Source: Robiginitomaculum sp.
GTDB taxonomy: Bacteria; Pseudomonadota; Alphaproteobacteria; Caulobacterales; Maricaulaceae
Assembly: GCA_021776635.1 (NCBI GenBank)
Contig: JAJFFN010000021.1
Span: 62,001 to 126,000 of the forward strand
Direction: 5' to 3'
DNA length: 64,000 nt
Below the pieces are notes generated by a model, which did no database searches, was not told where the DNA came from, and saw only the letters and a program-made list of their open reading frames with translations. The stretch's first letter is position 1. Every line of letters starts with the position of its first letter. Of the stretch, positions 43,249 through 54,400 are shown in pieces. The position numbers and the translations under genes are program-made.

Positions 43249-44820
43249 ATGAGCGAACATGTAAAAATTTTCGACACTACCCTCCGCGACGGTGAACAGG
43301 CACCCGGCTTCTCTATGGACGGCGGCGGCAAGCTGCGTATGGCGCGGGCTTTGTCTGACCTTGGTGTGGATATTATTGAGGCCGGATTTGCTGTGGCTTC
43401 GCCGGGTGATTTCGAGGCCGTGCAAACCATTGCGCGGGAAATAACAGGCACGACTATATGCTCGCTGGCGCGCTGTAATACGGGTGATATCCGCGCGGCG
43501 GGGGAAGCTATCGCAGCCGCCAAGGATTCGCGCGTCCATGTGTTTATCGCCACCTCGCCCTTGCACCGCGAATACAAACTTAAAATGACCAAAGACCAAG
43601 TGATAGACAAAGCCATAGCCGGTATCACACTGGCGCTTGAATACACAGACAATGTAGAATTTTCCTGTGAGGACGCCATTCGCACCGAGCGGGATTACCT
43701 GAAAACCGTGGTCGAACATGCTATCGTTGCAGGCGCGACCACGATAAATATCCCCGATACGGTCGGCTATACCACGCCCGAAGAAATCACCGATTTGTTT
43801 CATTTTCTGACCACTGAAGTGGACGGTGCGGCGCGGGCTGTATTTTCGGCCCATTGCCATGACGACCTTGGTCTGGCTGTCGCCAATTCCTTGGCGGCGG
43901 TGCGCGGCGGGGCCAGACAAATTGAATGTGCGCTGAACGGTATTGGCGAGCGGGCGGGCAATTGCGCCCTCGAAGAAGTGGCAATGGCGCTGCGGACACG
44001 GAATGATTTCTACGGGCTTGACACGCGGATTAATACGCAAAAAATCAACATGGCATCCAAAATGTTGGCATCCATCACGGGTAATCCTGTGGCGCGCAAC
44101 AAAGCCATTGTCGGGGCTAATGCCTTTGCTCATGAAAGCGGCATTCATCAACACGGCATGCTCGCCAACCGCGAAACCTACGAGATTATGAAGCCCGAAG
44201 ATATCGGTCTTGAAGCGGATAATTTAGTACTCGGAAAGCATTCCGGGCGGGCAGCGCTCAAGCACCGCGCTGAGAAGCTCGGTTTTAGCATGTCGGAAAA
44301 CCAATTGCAGTCCGTGTTTGTGGATTTCAAAACCTTGGCCGATAAGAAGAAAGAAGTGTTCGACGCCGATATAGAGGCTTTGTTGTTGGGCGAAGCTATT
44401 GGCGCGGCGGGGCCTTGGGACATCGATAGTTTGTATGTTAGCGCCGGTTCGGATGGGAATAACCAACCCGAAGCCACTATCCGGCTAAGCCACGAAGACG
44501 GGCGCAAACGCTCTATGGTCAAATGCGCGGGCGGGCCTGTTAATGCCGTGTTGCTGGCAATTAATGAGCTAACCGGACACGATTTGCATTTGGACAGTTT
44601 TTCTGCACGCAGTGTCAGCGAGGGAGAAGACGCCATGGCAGAAGCCGATATCCGCGTCAGTAAAGACGGCGAAAGCTATCACGGGCGCGGCACATCTACG
44701 GACACAATATTGGCAACCGCGCGGGCCTATCTTGATGTGATAAACCGCATAGAAAGACGAGCAAAGCGTACCAAAAATAAGAACGGAAAAAACCAACAAC
44801 CAATAGCGGCGCAACACTGA
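43249..44820 (+). CDS. leuA: 2-Isopropylmalate synthase
   Basis: A 523-residue enzyme, the first committed step of leucine synthesis, joining acetyl-CoA and 2-ketoisovalerate. N-terminal TIM barrel with DTTLRDGEQAPGFSM, FSCEDAIRTE, HCHDDLGLAVAN and NGIGERAGN; C-terminal regulatory domain (about 390-510) that binds leucine. Length fits. Its stop overlaps the next start by one base (TGATG). Confidence 0.95.
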   Translation: MSEHVKIFDTTLRDGEQAPGFSMDGGGKLRMARALSDLGVDIIEAGFAVASPGDFEAVQTIAREITGTTICSLARCNTGDIRAAGEAIAAAKDSRVHVFIATSPLHREYKLKMTKDQVIDKAIAGITLALEYTDNVEFSCEDAIRTERDYLKTVVEHAIVAGATTINIPDTVGYTTPEEITDLFHFLTTEVDGAARAVFSAHCHDDLGLAVANSLAAVRGGARQIECALNGIGERAGNCALEEVAMALRTRNDFYGLDTRINTQKINMASKMLASITGNPVARNKAIVGANAFAHESGIHQHGMLANRETYEIMKPEDIGLEADNLVLGKHSGRAALKHRAEKLGFSMSENQLQSVFVDFKTLADKKKEVFDADIEALLLGEAIGAAGPWDIDSLYVSAGSDGNNQPEATIRLSHEDGRKRSMVKCAGGPVNAVLLAINELTGHDLHLDSFSARSVSEGEDAMAEADIRVSKDGESYHGRGTSTDTILATARAYLDVINRIERRAKRTKNKNGKNQQPIAAQH

Positions 44821-45353
44821 TGGGTAGAACAAAAATAAACATAACCGATATTATAGGACTGTTTCAGACAGATGATGGCTCATTGCCAGATATCTATGTT
44901 GAGAATTTGAAGCCTAATGATGTTGAACATATTTATCATTGGGTACTTGCCCAAACGAGCACTTCAGGAAAGTTAGAATGTATAGAATTAAAAACCGACC
45001 AAACTATACACGTAGATTATTTTGACGCCATACAGTTACACAACCGCGGGATTATACAGGTATTTCGACACAGCCTGGAGGGTCTTAAGATCAATGGCCA
45101 TGAGCTGCCATGTTTGACTTTTGCTTTGGAAGGCAACGGGGAATTTAGTTTTGACTACCGGATGGGCGATGAATGGACCATTGATATGATTACCTCTCTA
45201 TTTGATTTTCTTTCACATATAAAAATTTTGGCTCCCTATGCTAATATTTTTCGTTGTGATGAAGGCAGCTATGACAATCCCAATGAAGAATTTAACATAG
45301 CATTTGAGACTTATTACTTAACCAACAAACAAAGAATAGCGGCGCAACACTGA
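44820..45353 (+). CDS. Unknown protein inserted between leuA and leuC
   Basis: A 177-residue soluble protein with acidic beta-rich sequence ([61 protein letters not shown]). It ends RIAAQH, just as LeuA ends PIAAQH, because the two junctions share agcggcgcaacactgatg (about 44806-44823 and 45340-45357). The whole 534-bp unit thus stands as a duplication-bounded insert that keeps leuA stop, own start, own stop and leuC start in the same overlapping way. It is not a known leucine gene. Confidence 0.65.
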   Translation: MGRTKINITDIIGLFQTDDGSLPDIYVENLKPNDVEHIYHWVLAQTSTSGKLECIELKTDQTIHVDYFDAIQLHNRGIIQVFRHSLEGLKINGHELPCLTFALEGNGEFSFDYRMGDEWTIDMITSLFDFLSHIKILAPYANIFRCDEGSYDNPNEEFNIAFETYYLTNKQRIAAQH

Positions 45354-46738
45354 TGACTAACGAAACACAAAAATCACTGTTTGATAAGGTATGGGAACGC
45401 CATGTGGTGAGCTTTGAGACACACGAGCAGCCTGCGACCGTGTTCATTGACCTGCATTTGATCCATGAGGTGACAACGCCGCAGGCTTTTACTGTACTCA
45501 AGGAGCGGGGGTTAAAAGTGCGTAGGCCAGATTTAACCTTAGCCACAATTGACCACTCTACGCCGACGCTTTTGAACGAAGATGGCTCCCGGCCTTATGT
45601 GAACGAACAAGCGAAAAAACAGGTTGACCTCTTGCTTGCTAACGCCAAAACCCACGGCATCACCACCCATGGTTGGGACAGTCCGTATCGTGGTATTGTC
45701 CATGTCATGGGGCCAGAATTGGGCGCGACCCAACCGGGAATGACCATTGTCTGCGGCGACAGTCATACGGCGACCCACGGCGCATTTGGGGCGCTTGCCT
45801 TTGGTATAGGCACCACCCAGGTCGGGCATGTGTTGGCGAGCCAATGTATCCTTATGCGTAAGCCAAAGTCCATGTGTGTTTGGGTTGACGGCGAACTGTC
45901 GGACGGCGTATCGGCCAAGGATGTTATCCTTGCAATTATTGCTAATATTGGTGTCGGCGGCGGTACGGGTCACGTAATTGAATATCGCGGCACATGCTTT
46001 GAAAACATGAGCATGAGTGAGCGGATGACGGTCTGCAACATGTCCATAGAGGCAGGTGCACGGGCCGGGATGATTGCCCCTGATGTGACAACTGTCGCAT
46101 ACTTTGAAGATAAAGTTATGGCCCCAGATGATTTAGCGCAAACGGCATCGGATTGGCTTTCTCTGGCTTCCGACCCTGACTGCATTTATGATAAGGAAGT
46201 CCGTCTTGATGCTGCAGACATCAAGCCCATGGTGACTTACGGAACCCATCCCGGTATGGCTATGCCTATCGACGGAACTATCCCGCAAGAAAACGAAAAA
46301 GCGCTGACCTATATGAATATGCAAGCCGGCCTAGCCATTGCAGGCACTAAGGTAGATACGGTATTTATCGGATCGTGTACAAATTCGCGGATTGAGGATT
46401 TCCGTGTTGCGGCGAAAATCCTCAAGGGAAAATCAGTGGCGAAAAGTGTCACTGCGGTTTTCGTGCCGGGGTCTGAACAGGTGAAAGCCGAAGCCGAAGG
46501 CGAAGGTTTAGATAAAATATTTTTGCAAGCAGGCGCGCAGTGGCGTGAACCGGGTTGTTCCATGTGTATCGGCATGAACGGCGATATCGGGAGGCCGGGC
46601 GACCTCATTGTCTCTACCTCCAACCGTAATTTCGAAGGTAGGCAAGGGCCGGGTGTGCGCACGGTGCTGGCCTCCCCCGCTACGGCTGCGGCAAGTGCGG
46701 TTAAGGGCGTGATTACAGATGCGAGAGGATTATCATGA
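45353..46738 (+). CDS. leuC: 3-Isopropylmalate dehydratase large subunit
   Basis: A 461-residue 4Fe-4S hydrolyase of the aconitase family that isomerises isopropylmalate with LeuD. Motifs: [57 protein letters not shown] with one cluster Cys, and [11 protein letters not shown] with the other two. Length fits. It overlaps leuD by 4 bp and the inserted gene by one base. Confidence 0.96.
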   Translation: MTNETQKSLFDKVWERHVVSFETHEQPATVFIDLHLIHEVTTPQAFTVLKERGLKVRRPDLTLATIDHSTPTLLNEDGSRPYVNEQAKKQVDLLLANAKTHGITTHGWDSPYRGIVHVMGPELGATQPGMTIVCGDSHTATHGAFGALAFGIGTTQVGHVLASQCILMRKPKSMCVWVDGELSDGVSAKDVILAIIANIGVGGGTGHVIEYRGTCFENMSMSERMTVCNMSIEAGARAGMIAPDVTTVAYFEDKVMAPDDLAQTASDWLSLASDPDCIYDKEVRLDAADIKPMVTYGTHPGMAMPIDGTIPQENEKALTYMNMQAGLAIAGTKVDTVFIGSCTNSRIEDFRVAAKILKGKSVAKSVTAVFVPGSEQVKAEAEGEGLDKIFLQAGAQWREPGCSMCIGMNGDIGRPGDLIVSTSNRNFEGRQGPGVRTVLASPATAAASAVKGVITDARGLS

Positions 46739-47316
46739 GTTTTGCACCCTTTAAAACACTGACCTCCCAGACATTGGTTCTGCGGACGCAAAACATTGAT
46801 ACCGACCAGATTATTCCGGCGCGGTTCTTGACCACGACGAGCCGCGAAGGTTTGGGGAAATTGGCATTTAATGATTGGCGCTATGATGCGGACGGTAAGG
46901 AAAATAATCACCCGCTCAATTCAGATACCGCCAAGGCTTGTCAAATACTGGTAACCGGGCATAATTTTGGCTGTGGCTCATCGCGTGAGCATGCGCCTTG
47001 GGCGTTGATGGATTATGGGTTACGCGCCGTGATAAGTTCAGAGATCGCCGATATATTCCACACCAATTCTTTGAAGAACGGATTTCTTCCTATCGTCATA
47101 GAGGCATCCGCTCATGAATGGTTGCTCGATAATCCGGGTGTAGATGTAACCATTGATCTGGAGACCTGCGAAGTCCGCTTGCCAAAAAACGGCGGCACAT
47201 ATCCGTTTAAAACAGACCCGTTCTCGAGGCATTGCTTGCTCGCAGGCCAAGACGAGTTGGATTATTTACTGGGGCAAGACGCGGCGATTGCCAAATATGA
47301 GGCGCGAAATGTATAA
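46735..47316 (+). CDS. leuD: 3-Isopropylmalate dehydratase small subunit
   Basis: A 193-residue swivel-domain partner of Leu[31 protein letters not shown] and [15 protein letters not shown] are the family signatures. The start overlaps leuC by 4 bp (ATGA). Repeat family 2 follows. Confidence 0.95.
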   Translation: MSFAPFKTLTSQTLVLRTQNIDTDQIIPARFLTTTSREGLGKLAFNDWRYDADGKENNHPLNSDTAKACQILVTGHNFGCGSSREHAPWALMDYGLRAVISSEIADIFHTNSLKNGFLPIVIEASAHEWLLDNPGVDVTIDLETCEVRLPKNGGTYPFKTDPFSRHCLLAGQDELDYLLGQDAAIAKYEARNV

Positions 47317-47338
47317 GAAAGATAACAACCCCAATATT

Positions 47339-47413
47339 CCGCTCACCCCGTCGAAGGGCGGAGTCCATCTTTCAGCTTTCACAGTGGATACCGGCCTGCG
47401 ACGGTATGAGCGG
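47339..47413. repeat. Palindromic intergenic repeat, family 2, copy 4 (short)
   Basis: Bounded by ccgctcaccccg and tatgagcgg with ggataccggcctgcg inside. A shortened form between leuD and leuB. Confidence 0.6.
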
Positions 47414-47430
47414 GGCGTGGGGATGGTCTC

Positions 47431-48510
47431 ATGAACATAAATTTCACATATCTTCCGGGCGACGGCATTGGACCAGAGGTTGGGCTAGCGGCGCTTACCG
47501 TTTTAAATGCTACGGCACATACATTTGGTCATACGCTGGAAATCGAAGAACATCTCATAGGCGGGGCGGCGATAGATGCATGCGGCACAACCTTACCATC
47601 AAATACGCTTACATCTGCGAAGCGCACAGGCGCGATTTTACTCGGTGCTGTTGGCGGGCCAAAATGGGATCATCTTAAGGGCAGTGACAGGCCCGAACTT
47701 GGCGGACTTCTGAAATTGCGCAAAGACCTGGAACTGTTCGCCAACGTGCGTCCGGCCAAGCCATTTGCAGGATTGATTGCAAGCTCACCGCTAAAGCCTG
47801 AATACCTTGAAGGCGTAGATTTCGTAGTGGTGCGAGAACTCACAGGCGGAATATATTTTGGCGATAAAGGTCGGGATAAGTCCCAAAAAAACAATCAAAG
47901 CGCATATGATGAATGCCGCTATAGTGAGCTTGAGATTGAACGCATTTCACACCGCGCTTTTGAAATGGCGGGTACACGGCGTAGCAAGGTCACTTCGGTG
48001 GATAAATCCAATGTTTTAGAAACATCCAGATTATGGCGGGAGGTCGTAACCAGGGTCGCCAAAGATTACCCGGATGTTGAACTTGAGCACACATTGGTTG
48101 ATGCCATGGCCATGCATATGCTGACACGGCCACGGGATTTTGACGTTATTCTGACCGAAAACATGTTTGGTGATATTTTAACCGACGAAGCCTCCATGCT
48201 GTGCGGCTCCATGGGCGTAATTCCGTCCGCTTCATTAGGGGCGGGGCGAACCGGCATGTACGAACCGATACACGGCAGCGCACCAGACATTGCCGGACAA
48301 GGCAAAGCCAACCCCATAGCCATGATTTTATCCGCCGCGTGGATGCTGCGTACAAGTTTCGAACTTGAGCGCGAAGCCAGCGCAATAGAAAGCGCCGTAG
48401 AAGCGGCTTTGGGCGCGGGGCGGGTGAGCGGAGATTTGGGTGGTTCTTTATCAACACAAGACGTTGGAGCCAATATAGGGGAATGGGTCGCTAATAATGT
48501 CAATCCATGA
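47431..48510 (+). CDS. leuB: 3-Isopropylmalate dehydrogenase
   Basis: A 359-residue NAD-dependent oxidative decarboxylase of leucine synthesis. Signatures: PGDGIGPEV at the start, LFANVRPAKPF, VVRELTGGIYFG, DKSNVLETSRLWREVV, and NMFGDILTDEASMLCGSMGVIPSAS. Length fits. It overlaps ilvA by 14 bp. Confidence 0.96.
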   Translation: MNINFTYLPGDGIGPEVGLAALTVLNATAHTFGHTLEIEEHLIGGAAIDACGTTLPSNTLTSAKRTGAILLGAVGGPKWDHLKGSDRPELGGLLKLRKDLELFANVRPAKPFAGLIASSPLKPEYLEGVDFVVVRELTGGIYFGDKGRDKSQKNNQSAYDECRYSELEIERISHRAFEMAGTRRSKVTSVDKSNVLETSRLWREVVTRVAKDYPDVELEHTLVDAMAMHMLTRPRDFDVILTENMFGDILTDEASMLCGSMGVIPSASLGAGRTGMYEPIHGSAPDIAGQGKANPIAMILSAAWMLRTSFELEREASAIESAVEAALGAGRVSGDLGGSLSTQDVGANIGEWVANNVNP

Positions 48511-49990
48511 TTTGAAAACCATTGCAGATAGGGTTGATACGGCCAAAGTTTATCCTTTGGCTAAGCGCACGGACTTACATGCGATTGGCGATGACATCTG
48601 GCTAAAGCGAGAAGATCAACAAGACGTATTTTCATTTAAAATTCGCGGCGCGGCTAACCGAATCTCCAAACTGACAGACGCAGAAAAAAACCGTGGTGTG
48701 GTTTGTGCCAGTGCCGGCAACCATGCACAAGGCGTCGCTTTTGCGGCAAGTGATGCGGGGATAAAATCCACTATCTTCATGCCTGTCACCACGCCGGACA
48801 TAAAGACACAGGCGGTACGCAGACTTGGCGGGGAGACAAGATTGGTCGGGGACAGCTATGATGCGGCCTATGATGCAGCACGGGATTTTTCCGCACAGAC
48901 AGGCGCGGCATTTATCCATGCTTTTGACGACCCAGATGTGATTGCAGGGCAGGGAAGTGTCGCCAAAGAAATTTTGCAACAAAACCCAAACCCTGCGGCC
49001 ATATATATTGGTGTCGGCGGCGGCGGCCTGCTTGCAGGCATCGGCGCATATCTGCACGTCCATAGCCCAGATACAAAAATGATAGCGGTAGAACCTGAGG
49101 GCGCAGCAACCCTGAAAACCTCCCTTGAAGCGGGCAAACCTACGACTTTGGATGTTGTGGACGGATTTGCCGATGGTGTCGCGGTTAAACGAATTGGCGA
49201 GACGACTTTCGCCCTGGCCAAACAAATTACACCAAAGAGCGTCCTCGTGAGCAATGACGAAATTTGCGCAGCAGTAAAAATCATATTTGAGAAAACCCGC
49301 ACAGTGGTTGAACCAGCAGGGGCGCTGGCTCTGGCAGGCCTTTTGAAAGATGAAAACAGAGCGGGCGGCGACTGCATAGCTATAGTTTCTGGTGCCAATG
49401 TCAATTTTGACCGCATCGGCCATATGGTAGAGCGGGCGGAATTGGGCGCGGGCGAGGAAATTCTGTTTAGCGCCACCCTGCCTGAGAAACCTGGATCATT
49501 CTTGAAATTTTGCGAAGCTCTGGGCAATCATGCCGTCAGTGAATTTAACTACCGTTATGCAGATCAGAAAACGGCTCATGTGCTTGTCGGTATAAAGATC
49601 AAGACGCCTGAACAAGGCGCAAAGGTCATGGACAATGTTCGGGCTGCGGGCATGGAGGTGACAGATATGTCTCACAACCGTTTGGCGAAAGAACATTTAC
49701 GCCATATGGTAGGCGGCACATCTTCGGCGCGGGGCGAAGAACATATCTACAGTTTCGAGTTTCCCGAACGCCCCGGGGCTCTACGGGATTTTCTGACCGC
49801 ACTCGACAATCGTTGGAATATTTCCTTGTTTCACTACCGCAATCACGGCGCGTCAAGCGGTCAGGTTTTGTGCGGGTTTCAGACCCCCAAAAACAATAAA
49901 GCCGAACTGAGGGCCAGCTTGCAAAGCACAGGTTTTACGCTGCGTGATGAAACCAACAATCCAGCCTACCAAATGTTTTTGAAAGCCTAA
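48497..49990 (+). CDS. ilvA: Biosynthetic threonine deaminase
   Basis: A 497-residue PLP enzyme that converts threonine to 2-ketobutyrate, the first step towards isoleucine. The PLP Lys is in FKIRGAANRI; the phosphate loop is VGVGGGGLLAG; the C-terminal about 170 residues hold two ACT-like regulatory domains (FSATLPEKPGSFLKFCEAL and YSFEFPERPGALRDFLTAL) that sense isoleucine and valine. Length fits the regulated long form. It overlaps leuB by 14 bp and precedes gltD by one base. Confidence 0.95.
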   Translation: MSIHDLKTIADRVDTAKVYPLAKRTDLHAIGDDIWLKREDQQDVFSFKIRGAANRISKLTDAEKNRGVVCASAGNHAQGVAFAASDAGIKSTIFMPVTTPDIKTQAVRRLGGETRLVGDSYDAAYDAARDFSAQTGAAFIHAFDDPDVIAGQGSVAKEILQQNPNPAAIYIGVGGGGLLAGIGAYLHVHSPDTKMIAVEPEGAATLKTSLEAGKPTTLDVVDGFADGVAVKRIGETTFALAKQITPKSVLVSNDEICAAVKIIFEKTRTVVEPAGALALAGLLKDENRAGGDCIAIVSGANVNFDRIGHMVERAELGAGEEILFSATLPEKPGSFLKFCEALGNHAVSEFNYRYADQKTAHVLVGIKIKTPEQGAKVMDNVRAAGMEVTDMSHNRLAKEHLRHMVGGTSSARGEEHIYSFEFPERPGALRDFLTALDNRWNISLFHYRNHGASSGQVLCGFQTPKNNKAELRASLQSTGFTLRDETNNPAYQMFLKA

Positions 49991-49991
49991 T

Positions 49992-51470
49992 ATGTCCAAA
50001 CAATCATCAGAAACTATGTTGAAATTTATTGAGATTGACGGCGAAATGCCGGCTAAACGTGATGCCAAAATTCGCGCTGAAGATTTTGGTGAAATTTACG
50101 CGGATTATATAAAAACAAAGGCCCAAGAGCAATCTTCGCGGTGCTCCCAATGCGGGGTTCCGTTTTGCCAATCTGCCTGCCCTTTGCAAAACAATATACC
50201 AGATTGGTTGTATTTAAGTGCCGAAGGGCGACTGGAAGAAGCTTATCAGCTTTCGGCTCAGACCAATTCTATGCCCGAAATATGTGGCCGCATTTGTCCA
50301 CAAGACAGATTGTGCGAGGGCGCTTGTGTTATCGAAAAATCAGGCCACGGCGCGGTTACCATTGGCGCGATTGAAAAAACCTTGACCGACAATGCTTGGA
50401 AAAACGGTTGGGTAGCACCGATAAGCCCCGCGAATGAACGCGCTCTTTCGGTCGGGATTATTGGCGCAGGGCCAGCCGGACTTGCAGCCGCAGAAGCTTT
50501 GCGGGAACAAGGGTGGCAAGTCTGCATATATGATCGCCATGACCGCGCGGGCGGGTTATTAATGTACGGTATTCCCAATTTTAAGCTCGATAAAAAAATC
50601 GTCAAAAGACGCATTGACCGTTTGGAAAAAGGTGGTGTGAAATTTGTCCTTGGTACGAATATAGGCCCGAATGTAGACACGAATGTAGACACGAATGTTG
50701 ACCCGAATATTAGCACGGATATTAGCTTTGCAGACTTGCAGGCTAAACATGCGGCTATCCTCGTGGCGACCGGGGTTTATAAATCCCGCGCTTTGCAAGT
50801 TCCAGGATGCGGCGCACAGGGGGTGATAGAAGCGCTCCCATATCTTACACATTCAAACCGCCTTGGCTTAGGTGACAAAGTACAGATGGAAACGGCCAAG
50901 GGCAAAGACGTGGTTGTCATCGGCGGTGGTGATACGGCTATGGATTGTGTGCGCACCGCAATTCGCCAACATGCAAAATCTGTCACATGTCTTTATAGGC
51001 GTGATCAGGCCAATATGCCGGGCAGTGCCCGCGAAACCAAAAACGCTATGGATGAGGGCGTAAAGTTTAATTGGTTGGCGGCACCGCAATCAATACATGA
51101 TACAAATGGCGAAATAACAAAAGTACGCGCCGTAAAGATGCGCCTAGGCTTGCCTGACCGATCGGGTCGTCAAACCGTTAGTCCAATACAGGGCTCTGAA
51201 TTTGATGTGAAAGCTGATATGGTGATACAGGCACTTGGTTTCACCCCTGAAGACATGCACCGATTAAACTCTGAAATAAAACTATCAAAACACGGTACCA
51301 TAAAAACCCATCCGACACGCTTTGAAACCAACATAGCTGGTGTGTATGCCGCCGGCGATATCGTGCGCGGTGCCTCCCTTGTGGTTTGGGCCATTCGTGA
51401 AGGCCGCGATGCCGCTATGGCTATGCATAAATATTTACTAGAACAAAGTATGTGTGCGGCGGAAGAATAG
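49992..51470 (+). CDS. gltD: Glutamate synthase small subunit
   Basis: A 492-residue FAD and Fe-S subunit that passes NADPH electrons to GltB. N-terminal Cys clusters CSQCGVPFCQSACPLQNNIP and CGRICPQDRLCEGAC; FAD site GIIGAGPAGLAAAEAL; NADPH site VVIGGGDTAMDCVRTA. An odd feature: residues about 222-245 are a run of six tetrapeptides of the form (T/P)(N/D)(I/V)x, encoded by a 12-bp DNA repeat (50655-50726), inserted where relatives read directly from 'GTNIG' to the 'FADL' segment. It stands before gltB, and both follow ilvA closely. Confidence 0.95.
   Translation: MSKQSSETMLKFIEIDGEMPAKRDAKIRAEDFGEIYADYIKTKAQEQSSRCSQCGVPFCQSACPLQNNIPDWLYLSAEGRLEEAYQLSAQTNSMPEICGRICPQDRLCEGACVIEKSGHGAVTIGAIEKTLTDNAWKNGWVAPISPANERALSVGIIGAGPAGLAAAEALREQGWQVCIYDRHDRAGGLLMYGIPNFKLDKKIVKRRIDRLEKGGVKFVLGTNIGPNVDTNVDTNVDPNISTDISFADLQAKHAAILVATGVYKSRALQVPGCGAQGVIEALPYLTHSNRLGLGDKVQMETAKGKDVVVIGGGDTAMDCVRTAIRQHAKSVTCLYRRDQANMPGSARETKNAMDEGVKFNWLAAPQSIHDTNGEITKVRAVKMRLGLPDRSGRQTVSPIQGSEFDVKADMVIQALGFTPEDMHRLNSEIKLSKHGTIKTHPTRFETNIAGVYAAGDIVRGASLVVWAIREGRDAAMAMHKYLLEQSMCAAEE
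50655..50726 (+). repeat. Six-unit 12-bp coding minisatellite in gltD
   Basis: Units are acgaatataggc, ccgaatgtagac, acgaatgtagac, acgaatgttgac, ccgaatattagc and acggatattagc. The reading frame is kept, and each unit gives one tetrapeptide. It is a likely site of length variation between strains. Confidence 0.9.
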
Positions 51471-51474
51471 AGAT

Positions 51475-54400
51475 ATGACAATGGAAAATTGGCAACAAAC
51501 TTACGAACAAAACAAAGAGCGCCTCATCAAATCAGGTGCATATAATCCCGCTGACGAGCATGACGCCTGTGGCGTTGGTCTCGTGGCAAGCATAGACGGA
51601 AAGCCGCGCCGCGATATCGTAGAACTTGCGATAAAGTCTTTGAAAAATGTTTGGCACAGGGGCGCCGTTGACGCAGACGGTAAGACAGGGGACGGCGCAG
51701 GGATTATGCTGGATATTCCACAAGAATTTTTCCGCCAACAAGTTGCGCGAACAGGCCACAAGGCAAAAAAAGCATTGGTTGCTGTTGGCATGGTCTTCCT
51801 GCCGCGGACAGACTTTACGGCGCAAGATGCCGCGCGGACAATCGTCGAGTCTGAGCTCTTGCGCGCAGGTTGTTATATATATGGTTGGCGGCAAGTGCCG
51901 CTGGATGTCAGTATAATTGGTGATAAAGCGGCCAGTACGCGCCCTGCCATTGAGCAAGTTATGTTTAGGCCGCCTAAATCGTGGGATGCAACCAAACGTG
52001 AGCGCGAGCTTTATATTGTCCGCCGCCGCATCGAAAAACGCGCCATTGAAGCCGCATTGCCGGGGTTTTATGTGTGTTCGCTCTCTGGCCGGGTTATTAC
52101 CTATAAAGGCATGTTTTTGGCCGAGCAAATCGATACATTTTATCCAGATTTACAAGATGAATTATTTACGTCTCGTGCCGTTTTATTTCATCAACGCTAT
52201 TCCACCAATACATTTCCCCAGTGGTGGCTTGCTCATCCATTTCGGATGATCGCCCATAACGGCGAGATCAACACCGTGCGTGCCAACACAAATTTCATGA
52301 AAAACCATGAAATAAAAATGGCGTCGAGCGCCTTTGGCTCTCGGGCTGCAGATGTAAAACCGGTCATCCAAAAAGGGTCATCAGATTCAGCGGCACTCGA
52401 TGCGGTGTTTGAATTATTAGTCCGCGCCGGACGCCCTGCCCCGCTCGCAAAAACATTGCTTATCCCCGAAGCTTATTCCAAACGAACCGAGCTTATGCCA
52501 GACAATTGGCGTTCGTTTTATGAGTATTGCAATGCAGTAATGGAGCCGTGGGACGGCCCTGCGGCTTTGGTGGGTTATGATGGTCAATGGGTCATGGCGG
52601 GGCTTGACCGTAACGGATTGCGCCCATTGCGTTATGCCATAACGGATGGTGGTATCTTAAGCGTGGGCTCAGAAACGGGCATATGCCCGCTGGATGAAAA
52701 CGCCATAATTTCAAAAGGTGCCATTAAACCCGGGCGGCTTATTGCAGTTAATCTGGAAGAGGGTAAATTTTTTGATTCCGATCAAATCATCAATGAACTC
52801 TCACGGGCCAAACCGTATGATAAATGGTTGCAGCAAGTAGACGAATTGGACGAAAAACTAATCGGCGAAGAAACTAATCCAAAATTTACAGGTGCGGCAT
52901 TGATGCGCGCGCATTTAGCCAGTGGGCGGTCTCGTGAAGATATAGATATTATTCTAAAGCCCATGGCCGAACACGGTAAAGAGAGCATTGGCTCTATGGG
53001 TGACGATACACCGCTTGCGGTGTTATCAGACGAATACCGCCCGCTCTCACATTTTTTTAGACAAAAGTTTTCACAAGTAACAAACCCGCCTATTGATCCC
53101 CTTCGAGAAACACGAGTGATGGGGTTAAAGACCCGGTTTCGCAATTTGCGGAATATCCTGGCCGACGCACCTGATGAAGCCTCCGCGCAAAAAGGTGAAA
53201 TGTACGTGCTCGACAGCCCAGTGCTGACCAACGCCATGTATGATAATTATATAAAAATGGTCAAGGATAATGTAGTGGTTCTGGATTGTACATTTAAACC
53301 GCCCAAACCTGGCGCGCACCAAGGCAGTGCACTTAAATCAGTACTAAAACGGATCAACAAACAGGCAGAAAAAGCAGTACGGGCAGGCATTGAAAATATT
53401 GTGCTCAGCGACGAAGCGCTTGGTCCCAATAATGTGGTAGCTCCCGTAATTTTATGTGTTGGTGGTGTGCATTCGCACCTAATCAGACAAGGCCTGCGTT
53501 CCAATTGCTCTTTAATCATACGTTCAGCAGAATGTCTGGACACACATTATTTTGCCGTTCTTATCGGTGCAGGGGCAACTGTGATCAATCCGTATTTAAT
53601 CCAAGATACTTTGGCCGAACTGACCCAGAAACGAACGCTTTGTGTAGATATGAAAACGGCATTGGCAAACTACACGACTGCTATAGATAATGGGCTTTTG
53701 AAAATCATTTCCAAATCGGGGATTTCGGTGATTTCGTCCTATCGGGGCGGCAATAACTTCGAAGCTCTTGGCTTATCCCGCTCTTTGGTAGACGAACATT
53801 TCCCCGGCATGACTTCGCGGATTTCCGGCATTGGTTTATCGGGCCTTGAGCAAAAAATAGTGGGTCAGCACAAAAAAGCATTTGCACCTGAAAAACCAAA
53901 TCTGCCCATTGGTGGGTTTTACCGCAAACGCTCAGGAAGTGAGCGCCATGCCTACGGCGCAGATATGATAAACCTGTTACAAACTGCCGTTCGTACAAAT
54001 GATTATCAGTCCTATAAGAAATTTACCGAAATGGTAAACGGGCAAGGCCCCATTCAAATTCGCGATCTGCTTGGCCTCAATGCACTAGGCAAACCTGTAC
54101 CCTTAGAACGTGTTGAAAATATCAATGAAATTCGCAGACGGTTTTTGACCCAAGCCATGTCGCTAGGCGCACTTTCGCCCGAAGCTCACGGCACACTTAA
54201 TATTGCCATGAACCGTATTGGGGCGCGTTCGGTTTCTGGGGAAGGCGGCGAAGATCCCAAGCGTTACAAACCTTCGCGAAACGGGGATAATGCAAACTCG
54301 GAAATTAAACAAATTGCATCAGGTCGTTTTGGGGTCACAGCAGAATATCTCAACAATTGTAAAGAAATAGAGATCAAAGTTGCACAAGGGGCCAAGCCCG

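Noticed and set aside
43000..44154. Minus-strand open frame of 384 codons opposite leuA
   Set aside because: It lies fully opposite a certain leuA and has no recognisable domain; GC-rich antisense shadow.
50655..50726. 12-bp tandem repeats considered as iterons or a CRISPR array
   Set aside because: The repeats are in frame inside gltD, too short, and without spacers.
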